From Strigamia acuminata (taxonomy: Eukaryota > Arthropoda > Chilopoda > Geophilomorpha > Linotaeniidae): a stretch of 64,000 bases of DNA. The notes under the pieces are model-generated. The model was not told where the DNA came from. It did no database searches and saw only the letters and a program-made list of their open reading frames with translations. Where the stretch lies: assembly GCA_949358305.1 (NCBI GenBank), contig OX442318.1:13930517-13994516 (forward strand). Direction: 5' to 3'. The position numbers were made by a program, and so were the translations under genes. Shown here one piece after another: positions 19,179 through 32,400 of this stretch (position 1 is the stretch's first letter; each line of letters begins with the position of its first letter).

Positions 19179-20591
19179 AAACCACTGGTGTTGACATTAT
19201 AGTTTTCTCGCAACATGAAAAATCATTTTCATTTTGTATACGATTTTTCATCTCAAATACAACTGTGAAGTCAAAGACAAATGACTGGGAATAGGAATTG
19301 GCGCCATATATGTCACTTTTAAAGTATGCTGTAACTGTCATATATAAAAATTGATCTGGATTTCTGTCCACACTGATGGATTGTATTCTGCCTTTAATTT
19401 GTCATAAGCAACAAATTTAATCTCAGCTTTAAGTGTACAATAAGTCGTCCTCAGTAATTCAGCTTCTTCTTTCTTTGGCCATCTCAAGAAATAAGTTACT
19501 GCAATATATAAATCAAAACCTTTAAAATCATTGCTTTAATCACATGTTTCAACTTTATATTAAATTATTCTGATGGCAATTTGTCTTTCTTTTTCTCCGA
19601 ACAGACCGAATAACTGAATACAAACACAATGTTCGCTGCAACCTTAAGTGCTGCACTTAATTCTCACATCATTTTAGTGTTGTGGATTTAATCATTTGAC
19701 AGCGACACTTTTGATAACTCCCAGGTGGCATTTCTTAAGGATCTGTAACGATTCATCTCTCTAGGGATATCTATCCAGCTTAGAAAAATCGATAAAAAGA
19801 GGAAAACTAAATACTTGCTGTAAACATGAACCAAGGATAGCATGGACACGTATCCACATGTTCAGTGCGTTTTGCCAACAACGGCGCCGCATAATATACA
19901 GGGTGATTCAAAAGTATGGAAACACCTTTTTTTTTATACCTTTACGTTATTGACAAAAACAATGGGAAGAGAGCGAACATGGACAAAATCAAAGAAATCG
20001 TACCTCAGCTTGTTTTCAATAGACCCTCATGACCGAAATAACTATTTCTTTAGAGAGACTATATTACCATTCAACAATACAATTTAACTCACACTTTAAT
20101 TCGCTTGTTTAAAAAAAATACTCTGGATGTTTGCATGTAAACTGTTGCAATTAAGATTAGTCCTCATGACTCGCAGCAACCTTTCCGCACAAACTTTGTA
20201 CGTAAAACGCATTCAGGAAATGCAACAACACACATTTCTTGCAACCTGACAATTAAAAGCGAGCGGCTTTACCTGTGAATCCTCTAAAGCTCGCATAAGG
20301 CGTTCTGGTCAACACCGTGTTCGCTTTGCTCGTAACAAAGCAATAAAATTGCCTTCGCTTTTATATTTCCTTTCAAGCTGTGTCGTCCTCATTACTATGC
20401 GTAAACAGATTCACAAAACTGCTTCTATCTTCTTCCAAAAACTAAAAATAAATAATAACCGCACCTGGTCTTCCTGCTTTTCAGTGGACTGGTTTAATCT
20501 TGTACTTGCAGCTAGTCAACCTTTGACTTGATGAAAATACAAACACCATCAGTCAAAAAATATTTCATCAGTTTATAACCCAATTAGGGAC
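19179..20591. other. AT-rich DNA with an orphan mariner-like end
   Basis: TA-CAGGGTGATTCAAAAGTA at 19897-19916 looks like a mariner terminal repeat, but no partner end is evident. The rest shows nothing supportable. Confidence 0.4.
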
Positions 20592-20615
20592 CGGCGGTTG
20601 TTTACACAACCGCCG
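20592..20615. other. GC-rich 10-bp hairpin
   Basis: CGGCGGTTGT and its exact complement flank a TTAC loop. It stands out against AT-rich surroundings and is followed by further GC-rich bases to ~20640. Function unknown; it may be a remnant of a GC-rich MITE. Confidence 0.6.
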
Positions 20616-21411
20616 CCACTTGGGGTGGCGCTAGTGGGCCAAAAGGGCATGCAATATCACGGCTTTAAATGTAGATAGGCCAAAGATTTATAAACTTTCC
20701 AGTATAGGATTTAGCAAGAAAAAAAATATATTTTCATATCACACCACAATCTTTTGATAAACCTTTAGCTTTAATAAGAATATTTATATGGAAAATATGG
20801 ATTTTAATCAGTAACTCGGGCTGCACATCACAATAGATTTAATCAGAACTTCTGTCAAGAGGAAATGTGAAAGTTTTGTATGGGTTTCAAAATTTAGTTT
20901 TCTTCGCATGTATGATTTTATTGTGAATTTTGGCATTCCATGCAATCTAGCTCAGTGAAGGTTTCAATTATGCTAGGAAGACAGTTATTGTTATGCAGAT
21001 GCAATATACGGATAACAGTTCAGTGAAAATCCACAATTTATTAAAAGTGTTAGTAAACTTCAGATAGAGAAATTTGACTTTCCCCGCTATTTCTTTTGGC
21101 AATTTCATCAGAATTTCTGTAAAATCAAAACTTTAAATAATTTCGTAGGACAACACACATTATTCCAAAATACATTGAAATTATATTGCAATGCATTTGC
21201 AGTGTATTTTGAAATGTATTGGATTTCACGACAATTGCATTTTGTAAATCGTTTTTGCATGCTACTGGTTTTCAAATGATAATACATTTTGTAAAAAAAT
21301 TATGAAATACATTCATTATTTTTGAAATATGAAATATGAAAAATACTTTATTTAATTAATGTCCAAATAATATACCGTAGGGGAGAGGGGCACATTGAGA
21401 CGAGACCTATA
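20616..21411. other. AT-rich non-coding DNA
   Basis: Nothing recognised beyond low-complexity T/A tracts. Confidence 0.45.
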
Positions 21412-21849
21412 TATACTCTTTCCACACTCAAAAGGTCCCCCTGGAAGCTTGGCTCCCATTGGCCAAGTCTGATTACTCAGAACTGCAGTTGAACTACTGC
21501 TACGAGGAAAAGTAGTACCCTATGATTTTTAGTCTTTTCCAGAACAATATAAATAATAATAATAATAATAAAAATAAAATCTGTTTTCTCTTCAGGAAAT
21601 AAAATTTTATGTTGTTTTTAATTAAAATGCATTTTCTTTTAATTTTATTGCCTGCTTTGTCTTGAAAGCAAACAATTCCAAACAATAGAAAATCGATTGC
21701 AATGTCTGTACTTCTATTTATATCTGTATGTCTGTATAATGCATTTCTGGTGTTTTGGTTCTTTTTTTCTGTATCAATACACAAGTGAAATGGCTCGGCC
21801 AATGGGAGCCAAGCTTCCAGGGGGACCTTTTGAGTGTGGAAAGAGTATA
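21412..21849. mobile_element. Element bounded by perfect 53-bp inverted repeats
   Basis: The left arm 21412-21464 (starting TATACTCTTTCCACACTCAA) and right arm 21797-21849 are exact reverse complements. They continue outward for AGGT after a 4-bp TA indel. The 332-bp interior is AT-rich with an (AAT)n run near 21550 and no ORF of interest. I infer a fold-back element or a recent inverted duplication; no target duplication is obvious. Confidence 0.65.
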
Positions 21850-23163
21850 GGTTGATGTGGTTTCAACCAATATTGGAATTAGGTGGAGAGCGGAATTAAA
21901 CTGGACTCGTTTGCATGTATTTAAATTTACAACAAGTTTATTCACTGGTGACAATACAGGGGGCGCTGTGGAAACAGCGTCACAAATTAACAAGAGATGT
22001 GTCATGCAGTGAAGCCAAACACTGCATAGGTCTTGTCCCAACGTGTTATGTATGTACAGTATATAGTTATCATTGAGCGGTAAAAATTGCTTATTAATGA
22101 CACTAGCTGGCATAATCAAACTCTCATCCTGGATGATGTCATTTGTTAATTACAAATGTCGAGTTAATTGTTTTAACGAGAAAGTTGTTTTTATGCATCA
22201 AAAGTAAATTTTGCCTTAAGTCACAACTAAATATAAAGTTTATTATAATCAGTAAATAAATATTATTATTGTATTTTAGATTTTTGGTTGACTTTTTAAA
22301 GTAAAAAATATATTTTTGAACCATATTAAAAATTTTAAAAATACTTTTAGAAAATGAAAAATGGTGCAAATGCTGAGCTATTTCAACTCTTGCGGTATTA
22401 AATGGTTAATCATTCTTCGCTAAAAAATATTGACTTTGGTTGCTTTAAGGGTCATTAAGTGCTCAGTTCACCTTCATCTAAAAACTGCACAAGATGGTCT
22501 GCGCTAATTGCATTTATTGACTGAAAATGATGTGGTAATTAATTTTCCTATTTACTTCTAACTAAGGTGCTTTATTAACGATAAGTTTAATGTTTTCAAT
22601 TTTTTAATGGAAATGGATTTCAAGCTTTGTTTTGATTGCCGTTGGATCACGTCCGACTTGAGAGTTGCCAGCGACGGCTTCGCACATTGAAATTCTTTTG
22701 TTGACTTTAGTTGAAAGGAGGATGATTAACTCTCATCATTAGCATCGAGTTAATGAGGTTTGTCTCCCCAGTGATGTTGATAAAGAAGTGCAGCCTACAG
22801 AGCCAGCGTTGGGTGCAAAAGCAGTTGCTGGCCTTTGTCCGAAGTGGTTAGAATGAATTGTGGTGTGAAAGGAATGCTAATTGCATTGCAGATGAGTGTT
22901 TGATAAAGAAGGGGCTTTGACTGCGCCGCCTTATAAGACCACTCGTGTAAGCCCATGTTCACTCATCACTGAGAGTTGATCAAATATTTGATTGAAAGGC
23001 TCATCAATCTCCAAATGACTTGACACGAAAACTGTCTGCGCTGTGCGTCAGACACCATGTTGGTATTAATAGATCTGTGTGGTGATTAAATCGTTTGCAA
23101 TATCACACAGAAAAGCAGACATTTTTTTCATTTTTTGGACCAAACAAATTCAAATCACACGAA
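21850..23163. other. AT-rich non-coding DNA
   Basis: A small hairpin CGCTGT-GGAA-ACAGCG lies at 21964-21979. No gene is supported. Confidence 0.45.
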
Positions 23164-23781
23164 AATCTCATTTTCTGGACCAAAAATATCATTTTCTGGA
23201 CCAAAAATATCATTTTCTGGACCAAAAATATCATTTTCTGGACCAAAAATCTCATTTTCTGGACCAAAAATCTCATTTGCTGGACCAAAAATCTCATTTT
23301 CTGGACCAAAAATCTCATTTTCTGGACCAAAAATCTCATTTGCTGGACCAAAAATCTCATTTTCTGGACCAAAAATCTCATTTTCTGGACCAAAAATCTC
23401 ATTTTCTGGACCAAAAATCTCATTTGCTGGACCAAAAATCTCATTTTCTGGACCAAAAATCTCATTTTCTGAAACAAAAATCTAATTTTCTGGAAAAAAA
23501 TCTAATTTTCTGGACCAAAAATCTCATTTTCTGGACCAAAAATCTCATTTTCTGGACCAAAAATCTCATTTGCTGGACCAAAAATCTCATTTTCTGGACC
23601 AAAAATCTCATTTTCTGAAACAAAAATCTAATTTTCTGGAAAAAAATCTAATTTTCTGGACCAAAAATCTAATTTTCTGGACCAAAAATATCATTTTTGG
23701 CCAAACCATCCAATTTTTGGCCAAAACATCAAATTTTTGGCCAAAACATCAAATTTTTGGCCAAAACATCAAATTTTTGGC
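23164..23781. repeat. 21-bp minisatellite grading into a 20-bp variant
   Basis: More than 20 units of CATTTTCTGGACCAAAAATC run to ~23690. These are followed by about four units of a variant with TTTTTGGCCAAAACATCAAA. The core TGGACCA/TTGGCCAA is palindromic. Because 21 is divisible by 3 and the unit lacks stops, several frames on both strands stay open (FLDQKSH-, FWTKNLI- and FLVQKMR-type peptides); I do not regard these as coding. The end TCTGCCCCTG near 23879 resembles a hAT terminus. Confidence 0.9.
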
Positions 23782-24593
23782 AAACATTCAACTTTTGCCA
23801 ATAATAAACAATTTGTGTGTGAGAAAAATTGAACCAAAATTGCCACTCCCATGTATTTTTTTCTGTATCTGCCCCTGATCAGTATTCAAATAACATATCC
23901 TTTAACCCTAACGATGGTTCATACCAAATAATATATTCTTTTACTTCTATCTAACATTTTAATTACCGTCTGTCTAAGTTTAAATCTTCCAGCTAATTTT
24001 GTGAAAACAGAAACTCTTTAAGTTTGAATAAATAACAGCTTTATACTCATAAAATAAACGACAGAAATCCTCTACTCAATTATCCTTTTCATCTCAAGCC
24101 ATTAAGATAAAAAACAATTCAGGCTCATAATCTCATTAAAGCCTTTTCTAATTAGCATTCTACGAAAATCAATGCAAAAATGAACAAAGAAAAGAAACTA
24201 TGAAGTGTTAATTAACTTTCCTAGCATTTTATCTAATTCCAATTACATACAAACAAGAAACAACTTGAATTGCTATCACACTCAAATCCCTTGCTGCGCT
24301 TACACACGTGCATTACTTCTACGCAAAGCACTTGCAAGGGAGATAAAAACAGATTAAATATTAAAATTAAAGAATATTAAGAAAGAGAAGTTGAGTCAAA
24401 TTATACTAATTCTAAAAACATTGTCTTGTTATACAAGGAACACATTCAAAGAGAAACAAGTTATCAAAGAGACAAAATAAAAAAAATTGGAAGAGAAACA
24501 GTCCCGAATAACAACCCCGAACAAAGGCGCCTCTCACCCACGGGGACACTAAAATACAACCCTGCACAAAAACGCCTCACACCCAAGCGGCAG
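23782..24593. other. AT-rich non-coding DNA
   Basis: The flank of the minisatellite; no gene supported. A GC-richer stretch begins near 24500 and leads into the possible LINE fragment. Confidence 0.4.
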
Positions 24594-24740
24594 CTCTGGA
24601 CCGATGCTTCGAAAACTACAAGAACCTATAAATTCGCTGCTTATTCATGGGCCTCCGTTGGAAATACTCCGGGCACCAAACTACGTCTAAGAGGCGAATC
24701 CTCGTATATCATAAATGTAGTGCAAACGCAGCTACTGTAG
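24594..24740 (+). pseudogene. Possible LINE RNase H domain fragment
   Basis: The frame reads LWTDASK ... AYSW ... LRGESSY ... QTQLL and then stops. WTDxSK, a following A-W strand and a (L)-x-G-x-SS-x(5-8)-QxxLL block resemble the first two catalytic strands of the RNase H domain of non-LTR retrotransposons. The catalytic Asp would be the D of TDAS. The domain is truncated after ~48 residues, with no reverse transcriptase nearby. Similarity is judged by eye, so this is tentative. Confidence 0.3.
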
Positions 24741-25269
24741 CTTATCAGTTTTGAAACCAGATAAAATTATCTAGTTTTGGGAACAGCTTATGATGGCACG
24801 CTACCCATAATGCATTGCCATGCTAATCGAAACAATATGGCTACCAAGTCAGTTTACAACCAGATTGTAGTAGTTTTAACAATCTAGTCTGATTTGAAAT
24901 TAATCACGTCCCAAAAATGCACTGCTTTTGAAAATGTGTGGACAACACCATTGTGACTTGTTTGTCCGCCATTTTTCTGCATTAACTATACCTGGATTTA
25001 TTGCTAAGTAGTGTCAGGAATAGCCTCATAAACAGTGCTAGTGCAAACGATCTGGCTCAAAAACTTAAGTTAGGCTAACTCAAGTGCGGACGGGATAACG
25101 GAGATAAAAACTAGCGCCAGTAACAAAAATGGAGACTAGCGCCAAAAACAATGAAACGAATAAAAATAAAAACTACAACAAACAACACGTAGTTCTACAT
25201 TTTGTTGATAAAATGTTAAATTTGCATTATTGATCCATTGAAGTCCTTCCTGCATCTTGGGACAAAATT
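24741..25269. other. Non-coding DNA
   Basis: No supported feature. Confidence 0.4.
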
Positions 25270-25421
25270 CAGTGCTGGACTGGCCCGGCAGGATACCGGT
25301 AATTCCCCGGTGGCCCGTGACGCTGTGAATTTTGTTTCCTTTTGTTGTGGCCCGATCTACCCAGATTTCCCGGTATAAATTGGTTCTAATCGGTACTAAA
25401 TTTGTTCCCAATCCAGCCCTG
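25270..25421. mobile_element. 152-bp hAT-type MITE
   Basis: The ends CAGTGCTGGACTGG and CCAATCCAGCCCTG are inverted repeats (12 of 14). The 8-bp duplication is ACAAAATT (25262-25269) versus ACAGAATT (25422-25429), 7 of 8 matching. CAG...CTG ends with 8-bp duplications are diagnostic of hAT elements. Confidence 0.75.
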
Positions 25422-26261
25422 ACAGAATTCAACGAATTAATAACAACATACTGTACCATAACCACAATAATAGAAGGGCAAAATAAAGTGAAATAAAAAC
25501 AACTGTCGTAAATTTTTATTTCGCTCGAATCATGTTTGTGATTTCCAAGAAGTCGAATTTAATTGTGTTCCTTAATAGTGGAGTTGCAAGTAGCACAATT
25601 TCTTTATCATCAATAAGAGGCTGAAATCCGACTGAAATAACCCCATCAAGAGTGAGTTTATGAGATCATTAAACAATAAAAGTTGAGGTTAAAAATGCAC
25701 ATCAGCCCTTTAAGACACCCATGAAAAGGGCTCTCCTACCAAACTGGAATCACCTGTTTGTGATGGTTTGTACACGACATTTTTGTTTTGCTCATTCTCA
25801 GCGCTTTGTGTCGCCTTATCTAAAAACCGCTCTACTGGTGTGTGTTCATGAGATAAAACGAATTGTGAGTTCCAACTTGGAAAGATGAAACGCTTTTAAA
25901 GGAGGGGAAAAAAATTAGACCGGCTTTGGAACTACATGAGAAAAAAGAAGTGTGAGTTTTATTACATGCAAATTTATCATGATAAATGGGTTTAAAAAGA
26001 ATGAGGGGAGGAAAAAAATGTGAGGGATTTTGAAATGAGAAAATAGTGTGAGGAGAGGATCTTTCGTAGGAATAAAAGAAATGAATGCTCCGATGTAAGA
26101 CTTATTTAACGTGTTCAATTCCTAGAATCGGATGATATTTAAAGATTGATTAATGGCGTTAATGGCACGAAAATGGAACGAAAATACGACATAGTTTTTT
26201 TTATACCAACGGCGTTTTGATCTTGCGATCATCATCAAATATGGTACTATTTTTTAGACAA
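25422..26261. other. AT-rich non-coding DNA
   Basis: Nothing supported. Confidence 0.45.
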
Positions 26262-26370
26262 TTTTAGTTTAAGTGTATTTTAAGTTTTAACATGGGTTTA
26301 AACAGGAAATGATGTCATTTTTGGTTTAAAATTGAAGTAAAACACAAAATATTTTAGTTTTTGAATGCAG
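26262..26370 (-). mobile_element. GCTGCATTC MITE, truncated copy
   Basis: This matches the reverse complement of 36395-36530 over ~105 bp, including ACAGGAAATGATGTCATTTT and the end TTTTGAATGCAG. The left end is missing. Confidence 0.7.
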
Positions 26371-26375
26371 TTAGT

Positions 26376-26513
26376 GCATTTTACCGATTAAGAGTCGCCG
26401 TCGAATTGTAGCCGCGACTGAGACACCAAGAATACCGTATTTTTGCAAAAGTACAGCATTGTTTCCGTATTTGGCAGTTTTGAATAAGAGCCGCGGCTCG
26501 TAATCGATAAAAA
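26376..26513. mobile_element. ATTTTACCGATTAAGAG MITE, copy 1
   Basis: Inverted ends TTTTACCGATTAAGAG and CTCGTAATCGATAAAA, with GAGACACCAAGAATACCGTA inside, are shared with the interrupted copy at 38.83-39.36 kb. It directly abuts the preceding MITE end. Confidence 0.65.
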
Positions 26514-29249
26514 ACGATAGTTTTTTCCTCTGAGAAAAATCCACTTTTAATTATTTGTAAATAAACAAAAAAATCATCCAACACCACTAAATATTAAATG
26601 CAAAAATGAAAACAAACTGATTCGATTAAAACAAAAGTGCCCGGTTGGGCACACATGCCAAAACAGAAGAATCGTGCAGCATCCTTATCCACTCGGTGGG
26701 TGGAAATTATATTTGAAACTTTTATCTCTCCTTCAGTGACACTGGGATGAAGCAAAAGGCGCTTGAGTGATACTCCCCAGGGTGAGACCAATATTTTATA
26801 CTGATCTGGGAATTAGATTTGATTTCTTTATGTGTTGTTCTAGGACTGACTTGATAAAAAAAGACACCGCCGATATCATATTTATTTATTGTTAATATTT
26901 CATATTTAATAGAAATTCTTGCTAAAACATTCTGAATTTTTTTTTGAATTATTAATGGTTTGATGCAATCGTCGCTGTTCCTGACAGACAAAAGGTCTTG
27001 GCAGGGACAGCTCAAGGTTTTGAGAAGCCCGAAAAGCTTACTCTAGAAATATTCAGAAATGACATCTTCACAACATTTTCAAGCAAAAAAAAAGCATTTG
27101 CAGGTGCAAAATTACATTCTTATAAGAAATAAATTCACTTTGAGCTGAAAAATTGCATTTTCATACAAAACGATGCTTTTTTTGATAATGTAATGCATTT
27201 TCCGAGGAAGTAATGCAGGAAACATGAAATTTTGATGAAATTGTCGATTGTCGGAGAAGTGAACCATTCGAATAAGTGAACATGGGATAAATGGCCCCCT
27301 TGAAAATGGACCTTAGAATTCCTTTTCGAACTTATAAATGTCAAAGAATAAGAACCCGACATTTCAAATTTTCGAAGAAATGAAATTCAAAGAAGTGATG
27401 GGATACCATTTTCAGATGGAAAAAAATGCGGTTTCGGGAGAAGAACTCTGTTGCATAAAAATATGCATTTTGTGTGTACCAGGGAACCCAAAAGAATATG
27501 GGGGCTCAGGAAAATTGCCCTCTCAAGTCCAGCTTAATCAGCCCTGGTTTTGGGTCTAGTGTTTTTTATTGTCATCTTTTAATAATAAAAGTTAAAAGGA
27601 AATAAATCCTCTGAACACTTCAGTTTTAACAAAGAGAGACGAGGTTGTCATTTTATATATCCTCTGGTTCGAATGAGGTTTCTTCTACTTTTAAAAAGAA
27701 TATTTGGGATAAGAACTGAGGAAAAAAACTATTACTTCTTTAAAAAAAAAAAAAGTTTTTTTTGATAGGTTTTAGATTTTTTTCTATTTTAGGATTTCCT
27801 CCAAAACAAGTGATCCACTAAATTTGTTTCTGGGCTTATCTCTGGACCGCAGACTCCAATGGATAAACGCACAAGACATTTCACTGGCTCAATGTTGTGT
27901 AAATTATTTGTTTCTTGGCAATATCATTTTGTAGTGTATTAGGGAACATGAGGATTTATCCAGCAGCAGTTTAAGTCATTTTAGACCCATCACATAACTT
28001 GTAATGTTACGTGAAAAGTTTTATATTTTGTGGCCAGTAAACCTCGAATAGAAAATGGGAAAACGTGATTTAATCGAAGAAATGCGGTGAAAAGAAATTT
28101 CATTTTTCCAGTTGAGTTATGAATTCAAATCTGCCCTAAAAGCTGGAAACAGACTTAGTGACGTTATACGTCGTACGAAGTAGGCCTAAGCATAACAAAA
28201 TGAAATGCTATACATTATAAAATATATTTTTGAACCATATGGGTAGACTTGGATAGAAACAGGGCCGTTCCTAGGAAATATCTATGGTGAGGTGAGCATT
28301 AAAAATGTTGCACCCCCCCCCCCAAAAAAAAAAAAAACCAAAAAAAAAAAAACGTATTTACTATCTCCGAATATGTCTGAAAACATTTTCGGGATAGAAA
28401 AAAAAAATCTGGGCTAAAATTGCCGCTCCTGTCAGTTTGCCGCCTCTTTGCCTCATAGCGACCTATGAATAGAAATAAAGTTAGGTTTCCCAAATTGTGT
28501 TCCAATTAACCAGTAACAGAAGCACAAATGAAATTACGAGAGAAACTTCTCCGCTCATCCCAAAACCTAATTTGTTAAGTAAAAAGTTTCCATCTTGTGG
28601 TCAACTTGACACTTGAGCTCATCAGCATTTAGGATAAAAATGTTTCTTTAAAAAAAAACACCCAAATTAGCAAAAAATGCACGTTAGATGTCTCTGAGGA
28701 CACCTTAGCTTTAAATTGAGAAGCCCCATTACAATGTGCAGTCATTATTGCATGGCGAATGTTTATGAAATGGCAAAGTGTAAAAGATTAATTTAATTAT
28801 ATGTTAAATCCCTCGTGGAGGTAAAGAGCTATAAAAGTAAAAGTTGTAACTAGTGACCATCTTGTTGGAGGCCCTAATTTAATTTGGTCTGCAATTATTG
28901 GTTTCTCTATGAGCAATTAACAGTGCTTGTCTTCCCTTCTCTTCCATGTTGGAAACAAGTTTTTCCTTTGTTGAGAAACGACGCTTTGGAACATTGAACT
29001 TCTCTTTTTTTGACAGCAAATGAGGGATATTAATTCTATCCTTTCAATTGATTATAAAAGGAGAAAAAGATGGAGTTTATACCTTTCCACACACGTTTCT
29101 TCTTCAATTTTTTTCTTTCTCTTTGATGCCGTGCAATGATCATTTTTCACCTCTTTGTCTGCGCTGAAATCTCCTTGAAAATAAATTCTCTCCAAACACA
29201 AACAAACTCAATTGTATACAAATGCAGACATACAATTCCAATTCCAAAA
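26514..29249. other. AT-rich non-coding DNA
   Basis: Contains homopolymers (a C-run followed by an A-run near 28312-28350) and a hAT-like start CAGGGCCGTTCCTAGG at 28260 without a convincing partner. No gene is supported. Confidence 0.45.
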
Positions 29250-29405
29250 AAGCATTTTCTTAAACAATAACTGCATACAAAAAGGTAAAAATGCATTTTC
29301 TTAAACAATAACTGCATACAAAAGGGTAAAAATGCATTTCTTCAACAATAACTGCATACAAAAGTGTAAAAATGGATTTTTATTAAACAATAACTGTATA
29401 CTAAG
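29250..29405. repeat. ~45-bp tandem repeat, about 3.5 copies
   Basis: Repeated blocks of AAACAATAACTGCATACAAA plus GGTAAAAATGCATTTTCTT. Divergence rises towards the right. Confidence 0.85.
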
Positions 29406-32400
29406 TGCCAAAATGATTGTTTTTGATGTAAAACAATACAAAAATCATGTTAAAAAATGATACTTTTAAAGAAAAAAGTTCTTTTCCACTTGAATCTCAA
29501 AATGTTTCCTCATTTCAAAGTGCTGCAGTGCAGCAAATCAAGTTAAGTAAATAAACACCCATATCCCATGGACAATTACTTCATTCACTTCACCTTTTCT
29601 AAGCGAGTTTCCACAAGAACAAACGCAGTGAATACAAGTAATTTTTTTCCAAGTGATTCTTTTCTCTGCAAAGGTGGACTTGGCCTCCAAGAACCAAGAG
29701 TGGTTATTTGCTTTCTGGCCTACTGCGTTTTCATTTGTGCTGTTTTGGAATGCGTCCTCAGAGAAGGACTGAGACAGATGATAACTTAGATCATCCATTA
29801 AAGCGAGGCAGCAAAGAAAAGAAACTCGCAGAATGTTAAGCATCTAGCTGCGGGATCCGTGTCTTTTCTCTTTTGGGAGAATAAATGAGGTTTGCGTGAG
29901 TGAGAAGTGCTTTTGCACATATTTCTCGGAATGTGCACAAGCTCAAGGTCCAAGTTGCTGAGCACATTTCTCTAAGTGGAAGAAATGAATCTTAGGTGGG
30001 TAGTAATGTGTTGTAAGTGATAAATGAATATATTTTTTTCAAGTGTCTCGGTGAGTAATGGTTTTACATGTGCTGTTTCTTTTCTTCTTTATCTTCACTT
30101 GAAATTGTGAAGGAAGAAAAATGTGGGGAGGGAGCGAGAGTCTGCAAGGTGTGGAGCCAATAAAGCGCAGGGTGGCCACGGCAGGGCAGTTTCTGCACGG
30201 ACGATAGCTTTTCTTTGTGGTCTCGCGTTCTGTCGCCATAATTTTTTTGACTACAACTTCGTCCAACAAGACAATCCTCGTGGCGAAAATGGAAACCAGT
30301 GCCATCGCTTGACAAGATTTAACAACTTCGCTAACAACAATAGCAATAAAAACACAACAAACAAACCCCTTCTCGTGTAGATGTGTAATATTGTTTAGAT
30401 AATGCATCACTAAATTGCATTGTGTATGTGGTTGTCAAGGAGAAATAAACACAGAAAGAATGTTTGAATACGGAGCTTTAATGCAAACTTAAATAATGCA
30501 TCAACAGTAAGCAATTAGGCAAAAACTCCCACTCCCATCATGCCTCGTAGCGCTGTCAATTATTGTCCAATATATTTTTACACGCGAGCCACGAACCCTG
30601 CCATCTCCTCCTTCTCTTCTAATTCTAGCGCCAGAAATTTTCCAAGTAAAAGGGCTTGGTGGGGTCAAGAAATTGCTTAAAAATAGCTTTAAGTGCTTCT
30701 CATGCAATTGTGCAGTCCACAACAACTGTTTATGTTGTATTATTCACGAATTTAGAGAACGAAGCACAAACAAACACATTGTCATTTGGCAAAATTGAAC
30801 ACAAGACTGAAACTTTTTATTCTACACTTTCAAAAGAAAACAATAGTAAACCAGCGATCGTATGCCAACACCACAATCATGCTATACAAGCTTAGTTGCC
30901 ATTCGTAAAGCGCTTCATTACTTACCACATGTAGCAAAGTAAATAATAATAACACCTTAAATTTTGGAACTTTACCATTTCGTGCGTTCAATAATTTATT
31001 AAGCTGATACCTTCGTTAAGTTAGTCCATTTATTTTGATTAACTTTAAGCAAGGGGATGTGCTACTCAAATAGAGATTTTTTGCCACGATTCATCATCGA
31101 GGGCGACTTTACTGTAATTCAAAGAAATACGACTTATGCAAGTGTGTTAAATCCACACAACTCTTTAAATTTAATCCAGAATAAAGTCACACACGTTTAT
31201 ACTCTTTGATTTCGTTCGAGTCGACTCGTTTATTTCTATCAGTCACCACGGTAACATTACAATTTGCATAAGTCAATCATTCAAGAATTACTATCGCGAT
31301 ACCGGTAACGCAATAAAGATTTGCACTAAAATAATGTCTAAACACAACAACGTGCGATGACAAAATATCTCACTTGGCATAAAACTAATGATGCCAAAGG
31401 AAATAAGACAAGACTTTAAATCAAAGTTTAGATTGATCAGACAAATCCAATAAACTTATCTTGATAAACACTCATGATGTAATCTAATTCAACTAATAAT
31501 GCAACGCCATTTCCCTAATCATTTGAGACTATCAAACCCACTACGAAAGGGCAAGGATGCCTACTATTGGTCAACTTTATCAGCTGATGTACATAATTTG
31601 CAACCGAAATTCAATGTGAGAAAAACGTTTCGATTACTCTTTTGTTGGAACAATACACTCATGACCAGTCAGTGGTCACTCACTACTTTATATTGTGGAC
31701 ACGATTGAGCCGTGTTTAATTTAGAGATGTGTGGGAATGCTAAGCAAAATCAACACTGACCACTGCAATGCTGCATTGTGGTTTGGTTACCAAACGACCT
31801 AATTACCATAAATGCCAGTCTAAGTTTTTTTTACACAACAATATGTTTCCATGTAAAGGCAATAATTTCTTTTCATTAAAAAGTTTAAGCTGCAGTTGAA
31901 ATGAGTAAAAAACATATTCCATCAGCAGTTTTGACTATAATAATAAAAAATGAGTTGGAAACATTTCAAAGCATTTCACTAATGAACTTGGACTCAATTC
32001 CTTAATTTTCTAAATTTTTGGAATTGAAGATTTAATTTAATTTTGCACAAGTGAGAGAGTTAATCTAAAGTAGTGAGGTGCTCTTTAGTACCTTGGATAC
32101 GGGGGTGAGAAATTTGCCTGCTTGGATATTCAAATGTGGAAACTTGTAAAGATAATAAAAGTTGAAGCTCTAATCCAGTTTCCTGGTAATTAAATAACAT
32201 GCCATCTGACATGGTGTAACAAAGCAGATGTGATGAGTAATAAACCCAGAAAATGGCTTTATTTTAATCTTAATGACAGCTGATGCATTCCACGGTACTT
32301 GTTATTTAGCCAGATATGAAATCACCATTAAACACTTTCCTAATTATTTACGGTGATTTTGCCAACCAAGTTCACTTCAATTTCGAAAAAGCTAACTTGT

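Noticed and set aside
23079-23618. Long repetitive ORFs (up to 179 aa) on both strands over the 21-bp array
   Set aside because: The repeat length is a multiple of three and the unit lacks stops, so several frames are open at once. There is no start context or codon signature that favours one.
23164-23781. CRISPR-like array
   Set aside because: Units are contiguous with no unique spacers, in a eukaryotic context. It is a minisatellite.
28260-28440. hAT-like element starting CAGGGCCGTTCCTAGG
   Set aside because: The candidate right end (GCCGCTCCTG) pairs poorly and the 8-bp flanks do not match.
30039-30410. 123-codon minus-strand ORF as a host gene
   Set aside because: Overlapping ORFs on both strands in the same GC-richer patch and no domain; probably chance.
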